Shown: positions 24,311-38,590, counted from the first letter of the stretch. The stretch: DNA of 64,000 nt from Polytrichum commune (GCA_950295325.1 OX485805.1:20011501-20075500), one strand, 5' to 3'. Notes: generated from the sequence alone by a model not told the origin. Translations and numbers: made by a program.

Positions 24311-27300
24311 TTGATGTAAATTATCTTCATTTTCTTTAGATTATTTACATGATAATTAGGTTTTGATAGAGACCAAATTATAGACGAGCCCCTCTGTACA
24401 AGACAAAGTCCACATTATTTTCAAATTATTCATGAATTATAATACATAAACATGTTCAAAAATAAAATTATCACGTAATAAATAAAAGGTCTCTATGTGC
24501 ACTATATCACTCTATTTTACGTTTTGCACAATTGCTCTTTGGTATGAATGTGCAAGGATAATCTTCACCCAAACTTTTTATCCCACATGGTATAATATAT
24601 CTAAAACATACTAGATTGGATATGTTATATAGGACCTTACATTAATCATAATCCATTATAACAAATTTTATTTATCATATATTACCTCTAGAAAATTTTA
24701 AATTTTAGGTATAACTAATAAAATACACCATATCTTTGGTCACACCATTCCAGCTAAATTTTTCCAATTCACCCTCCCGGGGATGATGTTAAGGTGCCTA
24801 AACCCAAACGTAGTCAAGTCCAAGTCATTTGAGATAAATCAGCCACAATCCTATAGGGGATCAGGTTTTGATCTTGGATGGTTGAGAGGTACATTCATTT
24901 ACAATACTTCCCTCTCGATGTGTCTGGCATTGCCAATACTTGTGTAATTACCTCTTTCACCTTGTCTGTAATTGTTGCTTAGAGCATCTTCAAACCTTTT
25001 AAGGCAAGGTCGCATGCTCCCTCCTTCCCCAAAACTCACATATTTTCTAAAAGCATATTATTGCCTGTCAAGTACTCTATAAAAGAATTATGTCTCAAGA
25101 TTGTTTTTGCTCCTTGTATTTGGAGCGTTGAAGGGCTTGAGAGTGAAGACCCTTTGGGTCAAATATTCATGAGCCAAATTTTAGGTTAATAGTTTCACTA
25201 TTGGCAATTTAGTGATATTTTGATGGACTTTGTACTTAGATAGATGAAAGGAGTGAACCATGAATGAAATAAGCGGTTAGAACTATGATCATGGGCTTAG
25301 GAGCTTGTAGTTAGTTACACTATCATCTTCCTCCTCGGCCATAAGAAGGCAAAGGGAGGTGGAACAAGACATACATTGTTTTTAGATAGTTTGAGCGCAT
25401 TGTTGAATACAATAGTCTTGTCTCCCTCAGCATGGAAATTGTGTGAGGTCAAATTGTGTGAACAAACTAGCAGTTACCACGACAATTATGGGATTGCAAC
25501 TTTGTCATAAAGCCTATTGTTATCTCTACATGTGGGTTACACGTGAACTGCTGAAGGGTCAGGAAACTATTTTTATTGTTGTGATTGAGGTATGGAAACC
25601 AAAAACCATTGTCTTTGGTGTGATTGCACTAGACTAAATCCGTGTTGTAAGAATATTTTATTCAATTGAAAATGTGAGTGAGTTTGATAGTGAATATGAG
25701 AGATATGGAATTGATGGGCATTGATTGAAGTGGTGAGACTATAAGCCTATCAAGATCACCTTCAACCCTCAGCATTAGGCGGTGTAACCACTGTTGACCA
25801 TTTACATGACCATCACCCTTATCGGAATTAGACTTCATACAATTCCATAATCCTTGAAGGTAGAAATATGCACAATTAATCACAAGGTGTAAAATTTCCT
25901 CTTATTTGAATGAATTATCAAGTATGTTTTGATACTCTTAAGTATTAGGTGCTCAAGTATTTTTATAAGCCTATGTTCCTCTGAAATCTTAATGTCAAAT
26001 TTAGGTGTCTTTAGGATAGACCTAAGATTTCGTCTCCAATAATATTATCGAGTGTAATGTTAAGGCTAAGTATTTCTCACCCCCTTGACAACTTGCATGG
26101 ACTAAGTGGAAAATCCTCCTATCTTGATTTCAAGTCCATTGGTCAAAGATCTCCTTTTGATCTGTCATGAGTTACCATATATAATTGATGGGTTTAATCC
26201 CTTATTTATTAGTGCTCAACCCTACCCAATTTGATTGAGGACCCTTATGATTTGAAATCTTAGTTTAAAACTTAAGGATGAGGTGATGATTGATTTGGCC
26301 TACTCAACGGCCTCGTTTGAATCATCTTCCACCCTTAAATCTCCTTTCCAATGACGGTTTTCACTTTGGCCTAATTAGATTTCCTATGTCATTTTCCAAG
26401 TTCCAAGTATCCACGTAAAACAAATTTTCCAAGCATAGTAAGTTTCCAAGTAATCTTTAAGTGTCCAAAAGAATTTCTCTTCTCATTCATCTTGAAGAAG
26501 TTTACAAATATTTTTATTTCCTCGGTCATATCTTGAATATCCATGAGAAGGTTCAACCCTCGAGCCTTCAAGTTCTAGGTAATTTCTAAGAGAAAGGCTC
26601 AAATTGGAGTTGAAGGATTTCTAAGTAAAAATGTTGAGTATCCATGTGCCGAGTTCCACGTGTCATGCTAGGTCTCCAATTTTAATTTCCAAGTCCTTAA
26701 TGATTTCCCACTTATATTGAGACCTTGGTGACACTTTAGGTAAAATGTTCGGGGTCGAATGAAGTATAATAGGGTCCTTTAGTTCCCTATTTTTATAGTC
26801 TATAAAATCTAACAATAACCCAACTATAGTCAGGTTCTCAGATTCACTAGATATAATAAAAGTGGTGTCTCCACAACCTACATTTAGTAACATTTTTTTA
26901 TAAAGATGTGGCTCTAACCGCCTCCTAAAATTTGTTCTCCACAAACATGTGGTGGTTAATGTAGTTATTCTCAACTACTGTTCTAATTGTAAGACTTTCT
27001 AAATTCTAAGTCTTAAGTCTTAATACTAGGTCTTTGTCATTTCCCAAGATTGGGGTCTTCGCTGGTGTTATTGGACAGGGATCTCAGACAAGGGGTCTTG
27101 GGCTAGGTCTTGGGGCGAGGGGTCTTGGTGGGGTTGTGGGTCTGCCTTTAAATCATTTCTCCCCCTTCTTCGATCTCCAATGACTTTGTTGTCTCCTTCC
27201 CCTATTCTTGCATGCTCCGCTCTCCAATGACCATGGCGAGCTCCCTCCCTGTGCCTTTCTTTGGCCTTAGTTGTGCTTTGTTCGTTGATTTTGTGCCCAT

Positions 27301-28102
27301 TCTTTTTGTGCTCATAAGGTGTTGCTACAAAGCCTACTTACTAGAGAGATGAGCAGGAGCAAATTGAAATTAACAAAGATTGGTGTGAGAAAGAACTGAA
27401 GGAAGAGTGAAAGTGAATAATGTTCTTTGTGGGGGAAAGCGAAAGAAGCAAAATTGAGTCAATTTGGAGTAAGTGAAACTATCAGCAAGAAGCAAATGCA
27501 CATTTGAAACTTTAAGAGCTTTCATAAAACTATTGGTAATTGGTGGTGATTGAGTGATTACTCATACATGGAGGATAAAGTTAAACCATAGTTTGGCGGC
27601 ACTTTGAGACAAAGGTCCCCGAGCGCATGAGATATAATTGAAAGAGAATCCAATTGGAAAGAGGATGAAGAAATAGACTATTGTTGATTAAGAGTTGGAA
27701 AGATTGGTGGTTTGTCATCATGTTTATTGGTATATGAGTTTTTGTGTGTCACCATGTGTATCCCAAGAGTGGCTACTATGAGGGTGCGGTGTCTATACTT
27801 GTCGCAACATGTGTTGGGTCCAATTACTTGGGTTGACTTCAGGAGGTCGTCTATTCCTATAGTAAAGCTATTTAGGTAAGGCATCATGTTCTAGGATTCA
27901 TTCTTGAGAATTTAGTGTCTGGGTGGGGTTTTGGTAGTTGCTCAGGTGGGGGTTATTGATTGTTGATGGCTTTCTAATTTTTGTTTGTTAAGCATAAGTA
28001 GGTGAGGTATATGATGGTGAGTAAGTGGTCCCACCTTAGTTTATGATGTCCATGTAATATGCATGAAAGTTTTCCCACCTTAGTTCTAAAAAAAACCCTT
28101 AC
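24311..28102. other. Intergenic, nothing recognised
   Basis: AT-rich. The minus frames at 26389-26571 and 26663-26974 lie in sequence dense in TTTCCAAGT-like words and show no known motif. A GGGTCTTGG-rich patch sits at about 27055-27135. Confidence 0.4.
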
Positions 28103-28118
28103 CCCCCCCCCCCCCCAA
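28103..28118. repeat. Poly-C run
   Basis: An uninterrupted C homopolymer between two low-complexity stretches. Such runs are prone to length errors in sequencing. Confidence 0.8.
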
Positions 28119-29485
28119 CCCCATGTACTTCTCATGGAAGCACTTGGCTAACACAATTTTAGATGCTTCTTAAAGAGTCTTTCTTTCTGCCCTTGGTAGC
28201 TAGAACTAATCCCTCTTAATTAGTAGACCATCTTTACCCAATTTTAATGCTTTTAACTTGTCCATTATAGGGTCAATACCGCGTTTCAGATGTACAGCTT
28301 CTATTACCATTATCGCACTCCTGGCACTGCTTTCATTTGTTTGACTCACTTTAAGTAATAGGTAAGGTTAATTTAGACCTTTGACCTCTATCATTTGTTT
28401 GACTCACTTACAAGTAATAGGTCTAAATTAACCCTTGCCACAAAATGGGCCCTATTTGTAGACATATTTGCTACCCCCTTAGGGATACATTCCTCCATTA
28501 CTAGTATCCTTAACACCTTCATTCATCAGTAACCATAGCTACTTTTGATCACACTAATTAAGCTACTTGTTCTCCTATACCATGACAACCCCTTAAATCT
28601 GACTCACTTACCTCATACGGTCCATTAGTTAGTATGTTTGTGAACAATTTTATTTGAGGTTGCTTACCGGCTTAACCCCTAACTTCCCATGCCCAATTTC
28701 TCTCAAATATGACCAAAAAATGTGACCTCAATTTCAGCGACCACATCTAAAGATTTAAAGTTTTTTTTTGACAAATCCAACTGTATAGATGTTTGCAAGT
28801 TAGAGGTAACTACTCACAGTTCACATTTGTAATGTGGAAGTTTTGATATGTAGGAGATAATAGGAATGTCAATAGTGGTTAGTTTTTTGATGAAACCTCC
28901 ACTCAAATCATATCCAAGTGACAAAATGTTAATCTCATTCAAAAGAGGGGCAATATACTTACTCAAATCAAATCACAAATCTTGAAACCATTGTTTTGTG
29001 ATTTTTGGGGAAGCTTTGCAATTTGATGCAACGGTGCCACAACTACACACCTTCTACGTGGATTTACACCCACCAACACATGTCCAACTAAAAATTCCAA
29101 CAATAAATGTTTTGGGTATGTTGTGTTTAAGTGTCATGCAAATTTTCAGATCAATTGTGGAGGTGACAAATGTCAATCAAGTGTTTGTGGGTTGGTTTCA
29201 CTATAAATTGGTTGAATGCACACTCCCATATTTGAATGAATCCAGGAATAATTAACTTTGTTGAATCAAAATCATCCACGTGGCAGACATAGCAAACATG
29301 AACATGAACAAGAGAAGTCACTGAAACAATTCAGAGACCATCTGAATTGGTGTCAAAGGGGTTAGAGAAAATTGTTCACAACCAACTTATGGTCACATAG
29401 GACAATTGGGGTTAAATGTAGATTCCTCGATGTAAACCCATACACAGTTGCATGTTACATACAATCAACACTCAACATTCAAGAT

Positions 29486-29709
29486 CAATGAATGGGGAGA
29501 ACCAACCACTGGTTACAGATGAACCGATTGAGTTTGAAAAAGACCTGGTTATAGTTCAAGACTTCAAGAAAATTATTGATCAATTAAGAGGAATATATGT
29601 AATATATCTCAATTTAATAAAGAAAAACTGAAAGGTGTCAACATGTAACATTTGGACTTACTAATACTAGGATTTCGACCGATTATGCCCAAAATTTCCC
29701 CGGACATTG
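29486..29709. mobile_element. hAT-like MITE, family A (224 bp)
   Basis: Flanked by TTCAAGAT (29478-29485) and TTCAAGCT (29710-29717), an 8-bp duplication with one mismatch. Left end CAATGAATGGGGAGAACC, right end TTCCCCGGACATTG. Internal GGTTACAGATGAACCGATTG and GTTCAAGACTTCAAG blocks are shared with 40184-40487. Confidence 0.8.
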
Positions 29710-30764
29710 TTCAAGCTAGATACAACTTTCATATATACACTCAATCCCAACATAACACAACTCACTACTTCATGTATTCTACAAGGTGATAACATGCTAC
29801 AATACTATTAAAAAACAAAATGGCCACACTCAAAACATTGTTCCTCTGCCTAAATGCCGTCTTAAGCAAAGTGGAAAGTCTTGAAAACCCTATCACTTCC
29901 TTAATCACCCATCAAAACCATTGGTTCTTCTTATAAGACTCTAATGCTTAAATTTGGCATTTTTTGGAAGGTTACTTTTTCTAATGTTTGAAGATATCCA
30001 TACCAGTACATTGTTGTCTAACATACTATGGTAAAAGTAAGCTTCTACCATTAACCATGGTTTTGTCCAAAACTTTGCCAACGTTGACGAAGTTTGATTT
30101 CTTTTGCCATAATGGTTGGCATATGGAAGTCTACCCTCATTTGTAAGTGAAGAATCTCTATTTGCATCTTAAAATAAAATCTTCATATGTGATATGCACA
30201 TAACCAAAATTTGGTCATCTTAGCCGTGCTTGAAGTCCAATGGACACCCAAACTAAGTAGCCATATAAGACAAGTGACCACATCAAGTACACATAACCCA
30301 CTCACTCTTATTTGGATCCTTGTAGATTTATACAACCTAGGCTCAAAGCCCACTCGAACTCTTGAGTGAGCATGGACGCAAGATTATGATGTCCAACCAC
30401 AAAGAGGTCTATCAACACCCTTTTTTTCATAGTCCTTAATTGACACTTCTTTGAATAGTTATCATGGGTTTCTTTTGAACTTTACATAGGTTGATCGTCA
30501 AGACTCAACACAAATATAATAACCATCATCACATTTGATTTAAGATTTGTAATTTTAATCGGCATTATTGCCTCTATAATGAGTCCTTTAGGGTTTAGGG
30601 TAAGGATTCGATTCTATTTAGTTCTTAGTGGTACACCTTTTCATGGGTGGACCCGACAACTTGTAAGTATCTAGTATTTGAGAGCACGAACACATGGTTG
30701 TTTATGATAGGGAGAAAATCCACAAAAATAATGATTTAATTATCGATGATGTGTTCACAACTTA

Positions 30765-31045
30765 GGGTAGGTTTACATTAAGGGTCCAAGACTAAAGAAA
30801 CTGCAAAACCCAACAATTTTCTATTAGTCATTCCTATTTGGACCCAAGGACTTTATTTTAGAGTCCAAGTCCAAGTTTTGATAATAATGAAGTAGTCCAA
30901 GTCTTGGCAGTCCCCACCCAACAAAACACTCCCAATCTTCAAGCTTGGATCAAAACTAGAGTCTGAAAATAAGATCTATGGAGGAATATTTAATAAGCTT
31001 GGAGCCCAAGTTTCTTAGACCCGGACCCTACTCATGAACCCACCC
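30765..31045. mobile_element. PIF/Harbinger-like MITE (281 bp)
   Basis: TTA flanks on both sides (30762-30764, 31046-31048). Left end GGGTAGGTTTACATTAAGGG, right end whose reverse complement is GGGTGGGTTCATGAGTAGGG; both continue into a GGGTCC word. Interior has CCAAGTCC-type motifs as in 18520-18908 but is otherwise diverged. Confidence 0.75.
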
Positions 31046-31467
31046 TTACTTAGTTTGTACTTCGAATGTTTGAGCCTCGACAAGTTGCGGAAAAACCAAT
31101 CGGAGATCGGTTTCCTTCCCTATTTCAAAATGCAATATTAGACAATCTCAAGTCTGAAAATGTAGTACGAGGGACTATGATCAAGTCTTTCTTTTGATTG
31201 GACTATCAAGTCGATATTAGCCTCTATGTCACAATGACTACCGCACTCTACCACTCTAATGCCCCCTTCCCACCTGACTTTAGCTAAGACTAAAAGTAGG
31301 TTCTAACAACCGGCCTTCACACCATCGACATTATCTAGTGCCGAGCCTAGTTGGCAAATAATGTGGTATGGTTTAAAAGTGGAGGTTTAAAGCCTCAAGC
31401 ACCAACCCTCCCATCAGTACCTAGACATGAGGCAAGAATATAGGACCTTTAAAAGTGTCGCCTCCTG

Positions 31468-32027
31468 CACGGGTAGGTCACTCTAAGGCATTTTTGTGCA
31501 CCACGTGCGGCTGGGGGTTTTTTGTTTTGGGGCTATTTACCTTCAAGGGTTGAATTAAAGCCTCCCTATAATTACTTAAATTTCAAAAATGGCCCATTTG
31601 TTTGCACCCTTCCATTACTTATATTGTCCAAGTCACTGCAATTTTTTGTACTCTATATTTCTTTTGAGTAATAAAAGCTAATCTACTTCCTAACGCATTG
31701 ACGAGTGTTAAGGGAAACCATGGAAACAAAGAAGGGTGCAAACAGTAATATCATTGCAAACAAAGTTATGAAGAAACACATAGGAGACCATAGCAAACAT
31801 ACTAAACATACCTTCTAGGATCCTTATCTTCAACCCCTATATTAATTTTACAAAAAAATAATGGCCCACATTTTATGTCCATCTAACTTACTTATAATGG
31901 GATTGTCTACATTTAATGGCCCCTTCATTATTTGGAATTCCTTTATAATTTTTATTTCAAATGATTTTAATCCTCTCTATATTATGCCGCACGTCGTTTT
32001 TAAAATGCACTAAGTGACCTACCCGTG
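31468..32027. mobile_element. hAT-like MITE, family B (560 bp)
   Basis: Perfect 8-bp duplication GCCTCCTG (31460-31467 and 32028-32035). Ends CACGGGTAGGTCACT in both orientations. Nearly identical to 17256-17891 apart from a gap of about 75 bp, so the family moved relatively recently. Confidence 0.88.
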
Positions 32028-32431
32028 GCCTCCTGCCCTTGTGATTGGTTGTTTTTTAGTCTTAGCTATGAGGGCACGAGGAGCTCCATCAACAAAAACC
32101 GACGGTAAGATAGATGAGTAGTAAGGGATTTGAGGATGGAACAAAAACTACCCAACAATCATTGCTTGGTAAATAAAACAATGAACATGTGTGAAAGCTA
32201 CTTAACTAAAACCTACTTGAAAATCTCCACAGCAAGTTCTTGTAGATGCATTGGGATAGCCGGATGCCTCCGCTATAACCGAGGGAACTTTACCCGGTTT
32301 TTAAGATATACTTTGGTTATTTGGTAAAGTCGGGTGGGAAGGGGGCATAAGAAATTAAACACCATCTTGATGTACTTTTAGCCTCATAAGCCTTTTGGCT
32401 TTGTAGACTTTCCTAACTAGATTCAATGTTG

Positions 32432-32456
32432 TTTCATTGCATTGCATTGCATTACA
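32432..32456. repeat. CATTG pentanucleotide repeat
   Basis: Several successive GCATT units ending in a variant ATTACAT. Simple tandem repeat. Confidence 0.75.
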
Positions 32457-35400
32457 TCGGAGGAGATCACAATATCATGATGCGGGTGTGTCAGTAGCAG
32501 CAAGATATGCAAGATCGACTCCAAGTCAAATTCAAGTAAGTTAAGTTAGCATAGCTGTGAGGTGCCACGGGCACTAAGGCCGAGGCACTCTTTTGGCAAG
32601 CTGGAGCTTGGAGGTTTTGGAAGCTTTATTAATCCACACAAGCATAGAAGATACTACCTATATATGCCTCACTATCGGCATGATAGAGTAGAGGCACCCA
32701 TAACCAATCACTCAAGCGATTCTACGCCAAATTTGGAGAAGTATAAGGTGGTGCAAATTTTTGTTGTGTAGGGAGATAGAGATCATAAGGATTGTAAGTA
32801 CAACAATTACAGTTCTTAACGTTGTAAAGTGTGAGTAATATTTCAAGTGTTATGTTCAAACACATGTTTGAGAATTACAATGAGTGACATCTATTGGTGT
32901 CTATTCTTATAAGAAAATTCAGCAACGGACTAATTTTTTATTTTTTTTTAAATCCATCATAATAGGCTCCCTTAACTCTTGTTTAATAAAATTGCGGGTA
33001 CTTTAAAATGGAAAATTGCAAGTACTAAACATATACCCTAAAACTGTGCCCATTTACTAAATTTGGCATCATTGCACACGTGTTACCACTCATCGCTCAT
33101 GTCTTAGCTTCACTCAATGGGGAAGGGGCTTATACATGTTATGAAAGCAAGTAATCAATGAGTTGTTGGATACTTTGATAGGAGGGAGCTATGTCTCTGG
33201 AGGCATGGTAAGTTGTTGTGGTTATTGGGTGGAGGGTTATGTGATAGATAGGGTTCAAATAGGTTTGCAAAATGGAGGTAATGTGTTGGAGACTTAGAAA
33301 GTTAGGATTAAAGTATGTCTTGTGTCTTTGGGTGTGTATCTTTTGGGAGGTTTTCCATGATGGTCGTAAGGGTCCCATGTTTGGTTGGATATCCCCACCT
33401 AGTAGGATAAAAGTGTGTAGGTCTAGGATGTATTATGTGACTTTTTGAGTTTTGGTGTTTATGAGGCTTGGTTTTTATATGGTGGAGAAGTGTATGTATC
33501 TTATGTTGGTTTGTAGTATGCTATGGTCATTTTGGCCTATGTTGGGGGTACCAAGTGGATTTTGTTGCATATTATGGGTGTGGGATATGTCTTCGGTAGG
33601 AGATCAAAAGTTGAGGTTGAATGTTTTGTGGTTGGATATGAGTGTAGTGGTTATGTGGTTTGTTGGTGATGTGTGAATGTGTGAATGTGTTGTTTGTGTG
33701 TGGTAGCACTTAAAGTTTCTCAATGCCAGGCTTTTCTTATTATTCTTGTTGCAATTATGAGAACTATTTTAGAATGTGCATGGTTAGTTAATTACTCAAC
33801 CTCATGTATTGTATTAGTAGTGAAATGCGTTTCACTACAGGTATAAGTAGGATGGGTATGAATTACATCTCACTTTGTTGGAAGTCTCTCAAATGTACAT
33901 TGTTTTTAAGCAATAAAGATATTATCATCTACAAATGTAGACCTCCAATGTTCAACTGTGGGTTGGAATATAGTGTGCATCCATAATAATCTCCCCCAAT
34001 TTTTAGTGTTGGTTTTTTTGTTTGATCTGTGACCCACAATATTTACCATAGACATTGAACCTAAAGTTAAATGATGTGAGAGAGGGAGAGATGAAGAGAA
34101 AGCCCAATTGTGGGCAACTAATGATTTCCTACAAATCTTTGCACAATGCAAATGTTGAAGACATCTAATACAAAAACTTGTTACATTGCCCCATAACATT
34201 ACTCAGCTCCTTGGTTGTGTTCCATGGGATCAAATATTGGATGAGCATAATTCTCCTTTAATTCCAAGATTTCCTATTTATGGGGAGCACTTAAGTTGTG
34301 CACTACAGAGTTTTCGACAAACATCCACAATTTATGAGAGTTTTTTAATCGCAATCGTGTTCTTTGAAAAAAAGAAAGGAAAAAAAAACAGAATTTAAAA
34401 GACCATCATCTAGTGGCTCAATAATGTTATGCCATTTGTCACTATATTCGGTAATCAGAGATTCTTTCATGATTTTTAGACTATTTAAGAATGTGGTTTT
34501 CAAATAAAGAATAAGAACAACACAAAATATATTCAATGTGACTTAATAAAGTGATTTGCATAGGCGGCACTAACCAACTTGGCACAAATACATGTCATCA
34601 CAATAAGAAATTGAACTAGATAATAAACCATTTGGATTTATTTTGAGACTTTCCAAAGTCTCTAATTAACGAATATAGTGATTTTCCACATAACATACGT
34701 AACCCACCCAACCGACAATGGAATGTACGTTCTTCTACAATGAGTCATTGAAGAGTATCCAAATGTCATTGTACTCAACGACTTCCAAACTTGACATATT
34801 ACTACTACATGTGTAAATAGAGACACTGTAACGTAGTAAGGTATACACTCTAACCTTCATAACATCATGCATGTGGCAACTAAAGTGCACGTGATATTAA
34901 AGAGGTCTATAGTGTTAACTTGGATGCATGATAATAAAGAATTAGTGTAGCATGTGACATTATGAAGTAACACAAAGTCAACATTGCAATAGTGACAATG
35001 ATAACAATATGATGTGTGCAAGCTTGTGGTTTGAATTCTTTGATGGATTATGTTAATGTCAAAACCCATGATGTATGGGAGGGAAATGTGATAACAAGGA
35101 GGGAGATTTAAACTAAGCACATATGTTCCCTCGGGTTTAGGGAATAAAATAGGGAATGACATTACAGAGGGCGACATTACAGAGGTTAGGGTGTAACTGA
35201 CAAAGTGCTCGTCACCAAGGGTATCATAAGGCGTTTGCTTCTTATTGCAAGTAATATTAAACCAAGGTTGTGCAAATGGTAGAGTAGATGTAAAGCATAT
35301 ACCTACTAAACTTGAGGTGATAATACTAAATGAAAGCATGAAAACCACTGAGAGGTGACACAGTAAAAAGACCATAAAATTGTGCATTTATAGTAGAGAC

Positions 35401-35918
35401 GCCTATTCCCAATCAGGGCCCCATTGAGAACCTATTGGGTGCTCTAATGTTGATCATGGTGGGATTAAATTTTGATCAGGCTAGAACAAAGAATGCCATG
35501 AGACATGTTGTTGATTTTAGTGTTAAAGTGAGGAGGAATTAGCAATTAAATTGAGCAGTTTTGACATACTTTAAACATTGATAATATGTTCGGGTCAATT
35601 TTTGGTTTCAAAAGTTCACAATAATTTCAATTTAAGGAAGAAAAATATTGAAAAAATTGTAGTTCTCCTAATTTCTATCCTCCTACATGGGTTGCCTTAT
35701 ACTTCTCCAAATCTCATGCAAAATCTCTTAAATGATTGGTTAAGGGCACCTCTACTCTAGTCACTCATTGAGCATCTACACCACCAAGTCTCTTAAAGCA
35801 TTATATGTGGACGTACTTCAAAATGACTTGTATCCTGAAAATCTATAAGGTAGAGAACCCTTAAGGAAGACGTGTCTACTTGGTTACTTATCTTAATCGG
35901 ACACCTATATTTGAGTGG
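32457..35918. other. Intergenic, no defensible gene
   Basis: AT-rich sequence. The longest frame (minus 34857-35387, 176 codons) is rich in Cys, His, Ser and Thr and shows no motif. It lies in sequence with TGTGACA/TAGTGT words like the foldback families, so I treat it as chance. Confidence 0.4.
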
Positions 35919-36541
35919 TGTGTGGTTAAGAGCAGTTCCAAGAATAGATACCAAAACGGCATTTGTTTAGCAGAGATTAGACTAGTATGTGCTCAAAATA
36001 TGATGATCATTCTAGATTAAGTAGTCAACATAATGGGGGGGGGGGAACCTTTATGACCTTTGATTTGGAGTTGCTAACCATCTTGTACTAATCACATGGT
36101 TCATATCACGGGAGAAGTGAGCTAACTGGATAAAGCAACCATTTAAGACTTATCTACCTTATTCAATAACTTCTCTTTATTAGACACCTTTGTTTGAGTG
36201 GTATGTGGTTAGGGGGTAATTAGGTGTGGCTCCAAGAACAAGTATGTGTTTGAAAGAAATTGGACTACATGTTCAAAATATGGTAATCATTCTAGGCTCA
36301 ATAGTAAACATAATTGGGGGGGGACCTCTATCATGACTATTATCATGACCATTTAATGAGCATGAAAACCTTCACTTTGATTTTGAATAAGGTATTTACA
36401 TGAGCTCAGAAAGTTATGAGGAAAGTGGGTATGGGCTCGATTTGGATTTGCTAACCATCTCATACTAATCATGTGTTTCATATCCTAGGGGAAGAGGGCT
36501 AGTTGAAAAAAGTAACCATCTAAGACCCATCTAGCTTATAA
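35919..36541 (+). repeat. Tandem pair of a dispersed repeat
   Basis: Two diverged copies (about 35919-36170 and 36198-36541) share GTGGTTAG, CAAAATATG, ATCATTCTAG, a poly-G after CATAAT, TTTGCTAACCATCT and ACCCATCTA-type ends. The same unit recurs as a tandem pair at 54136-54748. Parent element unknown; no coding potential. Confidence 0.6.
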
Positions 36542-36600
36542 CCCCCCCCCAAAAAAAAAAAACCCCCCAAAAAACCCCAAAAGCATAAAAAAAAGAAAAT
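36541..36600. repeat. Mixed poly-C / poly-A low complexity
   Basis: C runs alternating with A runs, immediately after the repeat pair. Likely a slippage product. Confidence 0.75.
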
Positions 36601-38067
36601 TAGCATTGGTCATTATGACGTGAATTTGAGCCTTGTGATAGGTGGGGTTTTTGTTAATAGAGCTTTGTTGTTTAAATGTTCTTAATTATATGGGCGGGAG
36701 TTATGGGATCTTGTTTATTGTTGAGTTTTCTATTGTTTAGTATGAGGTATGTGAGGTATTTAATGGCTATTTGGTGAATAGTTTTCATGATTCTTTTTAT
36801 CAGTAATGTGGAAATATGTAGATTTTTAAGGAGGTCAATGTGTCGTGTGTGTATAACCCTCCTTACGCCTACGATGATAGTAACGAGGGGTTGGACTTTC
36901 CACCCTTGTGCTCTTATAGTGCCCATTAATGGGTTGTGTTTGTCTTCTTTTGTTTGCATGGCTTGGTCAAGGAATATGCCATGTGTGAAGGTGAACGCAC
37001 TGATTTGGATAATTAGGTCCAATGTGGGGATTAGGGGACATTTTGTTCGTATGTTGCACCATGTATGTATATGATATGATATCGGGTCTTAGCTTTGCAA
37101 GGCAATCACACCGCATGTTGTTGCATGTGCAGCTTAGTAGCTACGATGGAATGGTGTTGTCTTGGTGTGTGTTCTTTTGGTTGCAACATTAGTGAGTGAG
37201 GTATCTAGTATGCAAATTTGATTTTAGTAAGTTCACAAATCGATGAGTTGTGACATTATGTTGTGTAATTCTTAAGCCTTCAAGGAAATTGTTATTGCCT
37301 AAGGAGAGTAGGTGTGGTCATGTGTATATGTCATATTTTGACATAGCGTGTTTTTTTTTTGTGGTTGCCCATATATTGGGCAAATCGAAACTTGCAAATT
37401 TGGGTGATTTGTGTTGTGTGGGGCTTTCCAAAAGAGATTAGAAAGTTTGTGCTGAATTTCTTTGTTGGAGAGCCATTTTCCTATGTATGTGAATTTAGTG
37501 GCTTTTGTTTTCTATCCACCCATCTACCAATGTATATAAATTGGTATCAACAAAGTGGAGCTCTTTTCAAGGACATCTGAAGCATCAGGCATTTCTAATG
37601 AATGGGAGTGCACACTAAGGTTACATGTTCCGAATTCCAATTCTTTGGGTGACCTAGCTTTCAGTTTTAAGCATTCCATTTGCAATTGAAGATGCAGTGT
37701 TGCAATTCTATATGGTCACCGAATGGCTGGAAGCACATTCTTGTCTTCATTTTCAAGAACATTTGAGGATGCACTATTGATGCCTGTATCCACTCCTTCA
37801 GTTTCTTCAAGAGAAGCGGGTGTTCCTAAACTTGAATTCCCACGAACCAACAGTACACGACATTCACATCTTCACAACAATGTAGCTGGATGACTTCTAA
37901 TGCACTCAAAACAATCATTCTGAACCACAAAAGATTACAAATTGTGCTGAACCACAAAATTTGTAGTACTCCGATTGCAATCAAATCTATTTTCCAAAAT
38001 TTTGAAGCAGTATACTCTAATTCAACAACCCAAACAACTTTGCAGTCAAATACCTATCAACCAAACA
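36601..38067. other. Intergenic, nothing recognised
   Basis: T- and G-rich plus strand with short frames. No motif, array or element boundary supported. Confidence 0.35.
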
Positions 38068-38590
38068 TCAACACAAAGCACCACTTAAATGAATTACAAA
38101 TCCACATCCAAGTCTGTCCACCTGCTGCATGTAATTGGCAAATGCACTTCCATTCCGCATTTCCTTGTAGCCGTTGCAGACACCAGCTTCACATTCTTCC
38201 ATGCTCATGGTGAGGATTCCGGTTCTTATGGCCAACCTCTTCTCAAAATAAGTCAAAGTGGGTATGAAGCACCATAGATTATATCCAACACATTGAGCTC
38301 TTCAAAAACAGCATGAACTCCTAATCCTTACAGTTCACCGGTGGCAGTAATCTTCATGACCGAGCACAGAATGTCTACATATTCAGAACCATAAAACAAG
38401 GTGCAACTAGGCAACAGCCTAATACATAGAGGAAGCCCAACACAGGCCTGGTATATGGGAGAGCAACATTTGTTTAATCCTTGAGCTAGAGGATGGTTGA
38501 TCGTAGCAACAGAGGTGATTCAATGAAAGTCACAAAGAGGATGCCCATGTTGATCGAGGGACTGCGGCCACTGCACAGAGTGTATGTGTT
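38068..38590 (-). pseudogene. Coding-like relic of unknown identity
   Basis: On the minus strand, about 110 codons from near 38575 downward read through with only two stops in one frame. They include QWPQSLDQHGHPLCDF, YGSEYVDILCSVMKITATGE and VFEELNVLDIIYGASYP. After a frame change the frame 38256-38068 continues with TYFEKRLAIRTGILTMSMEE and later GYKEMRNGSAFANYMQQ. In DNA this AT-rich, stops should be more frequent, so a decayed coding sequence is plausible. I do not recognise the family. A plus-strand frame over part of the same stretch (38089-38277) is also open, so strand is uncertain. Confidence 0.3.

Noticed and set aside
34857-35387. 176-codon minus-strand open frame
   Set aside because: Longest frame outside PDAT1, but Cys/His/Ser/Thr-rich with no domain. 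It lies in foldback-like repetitive sequence and has no exon signals.
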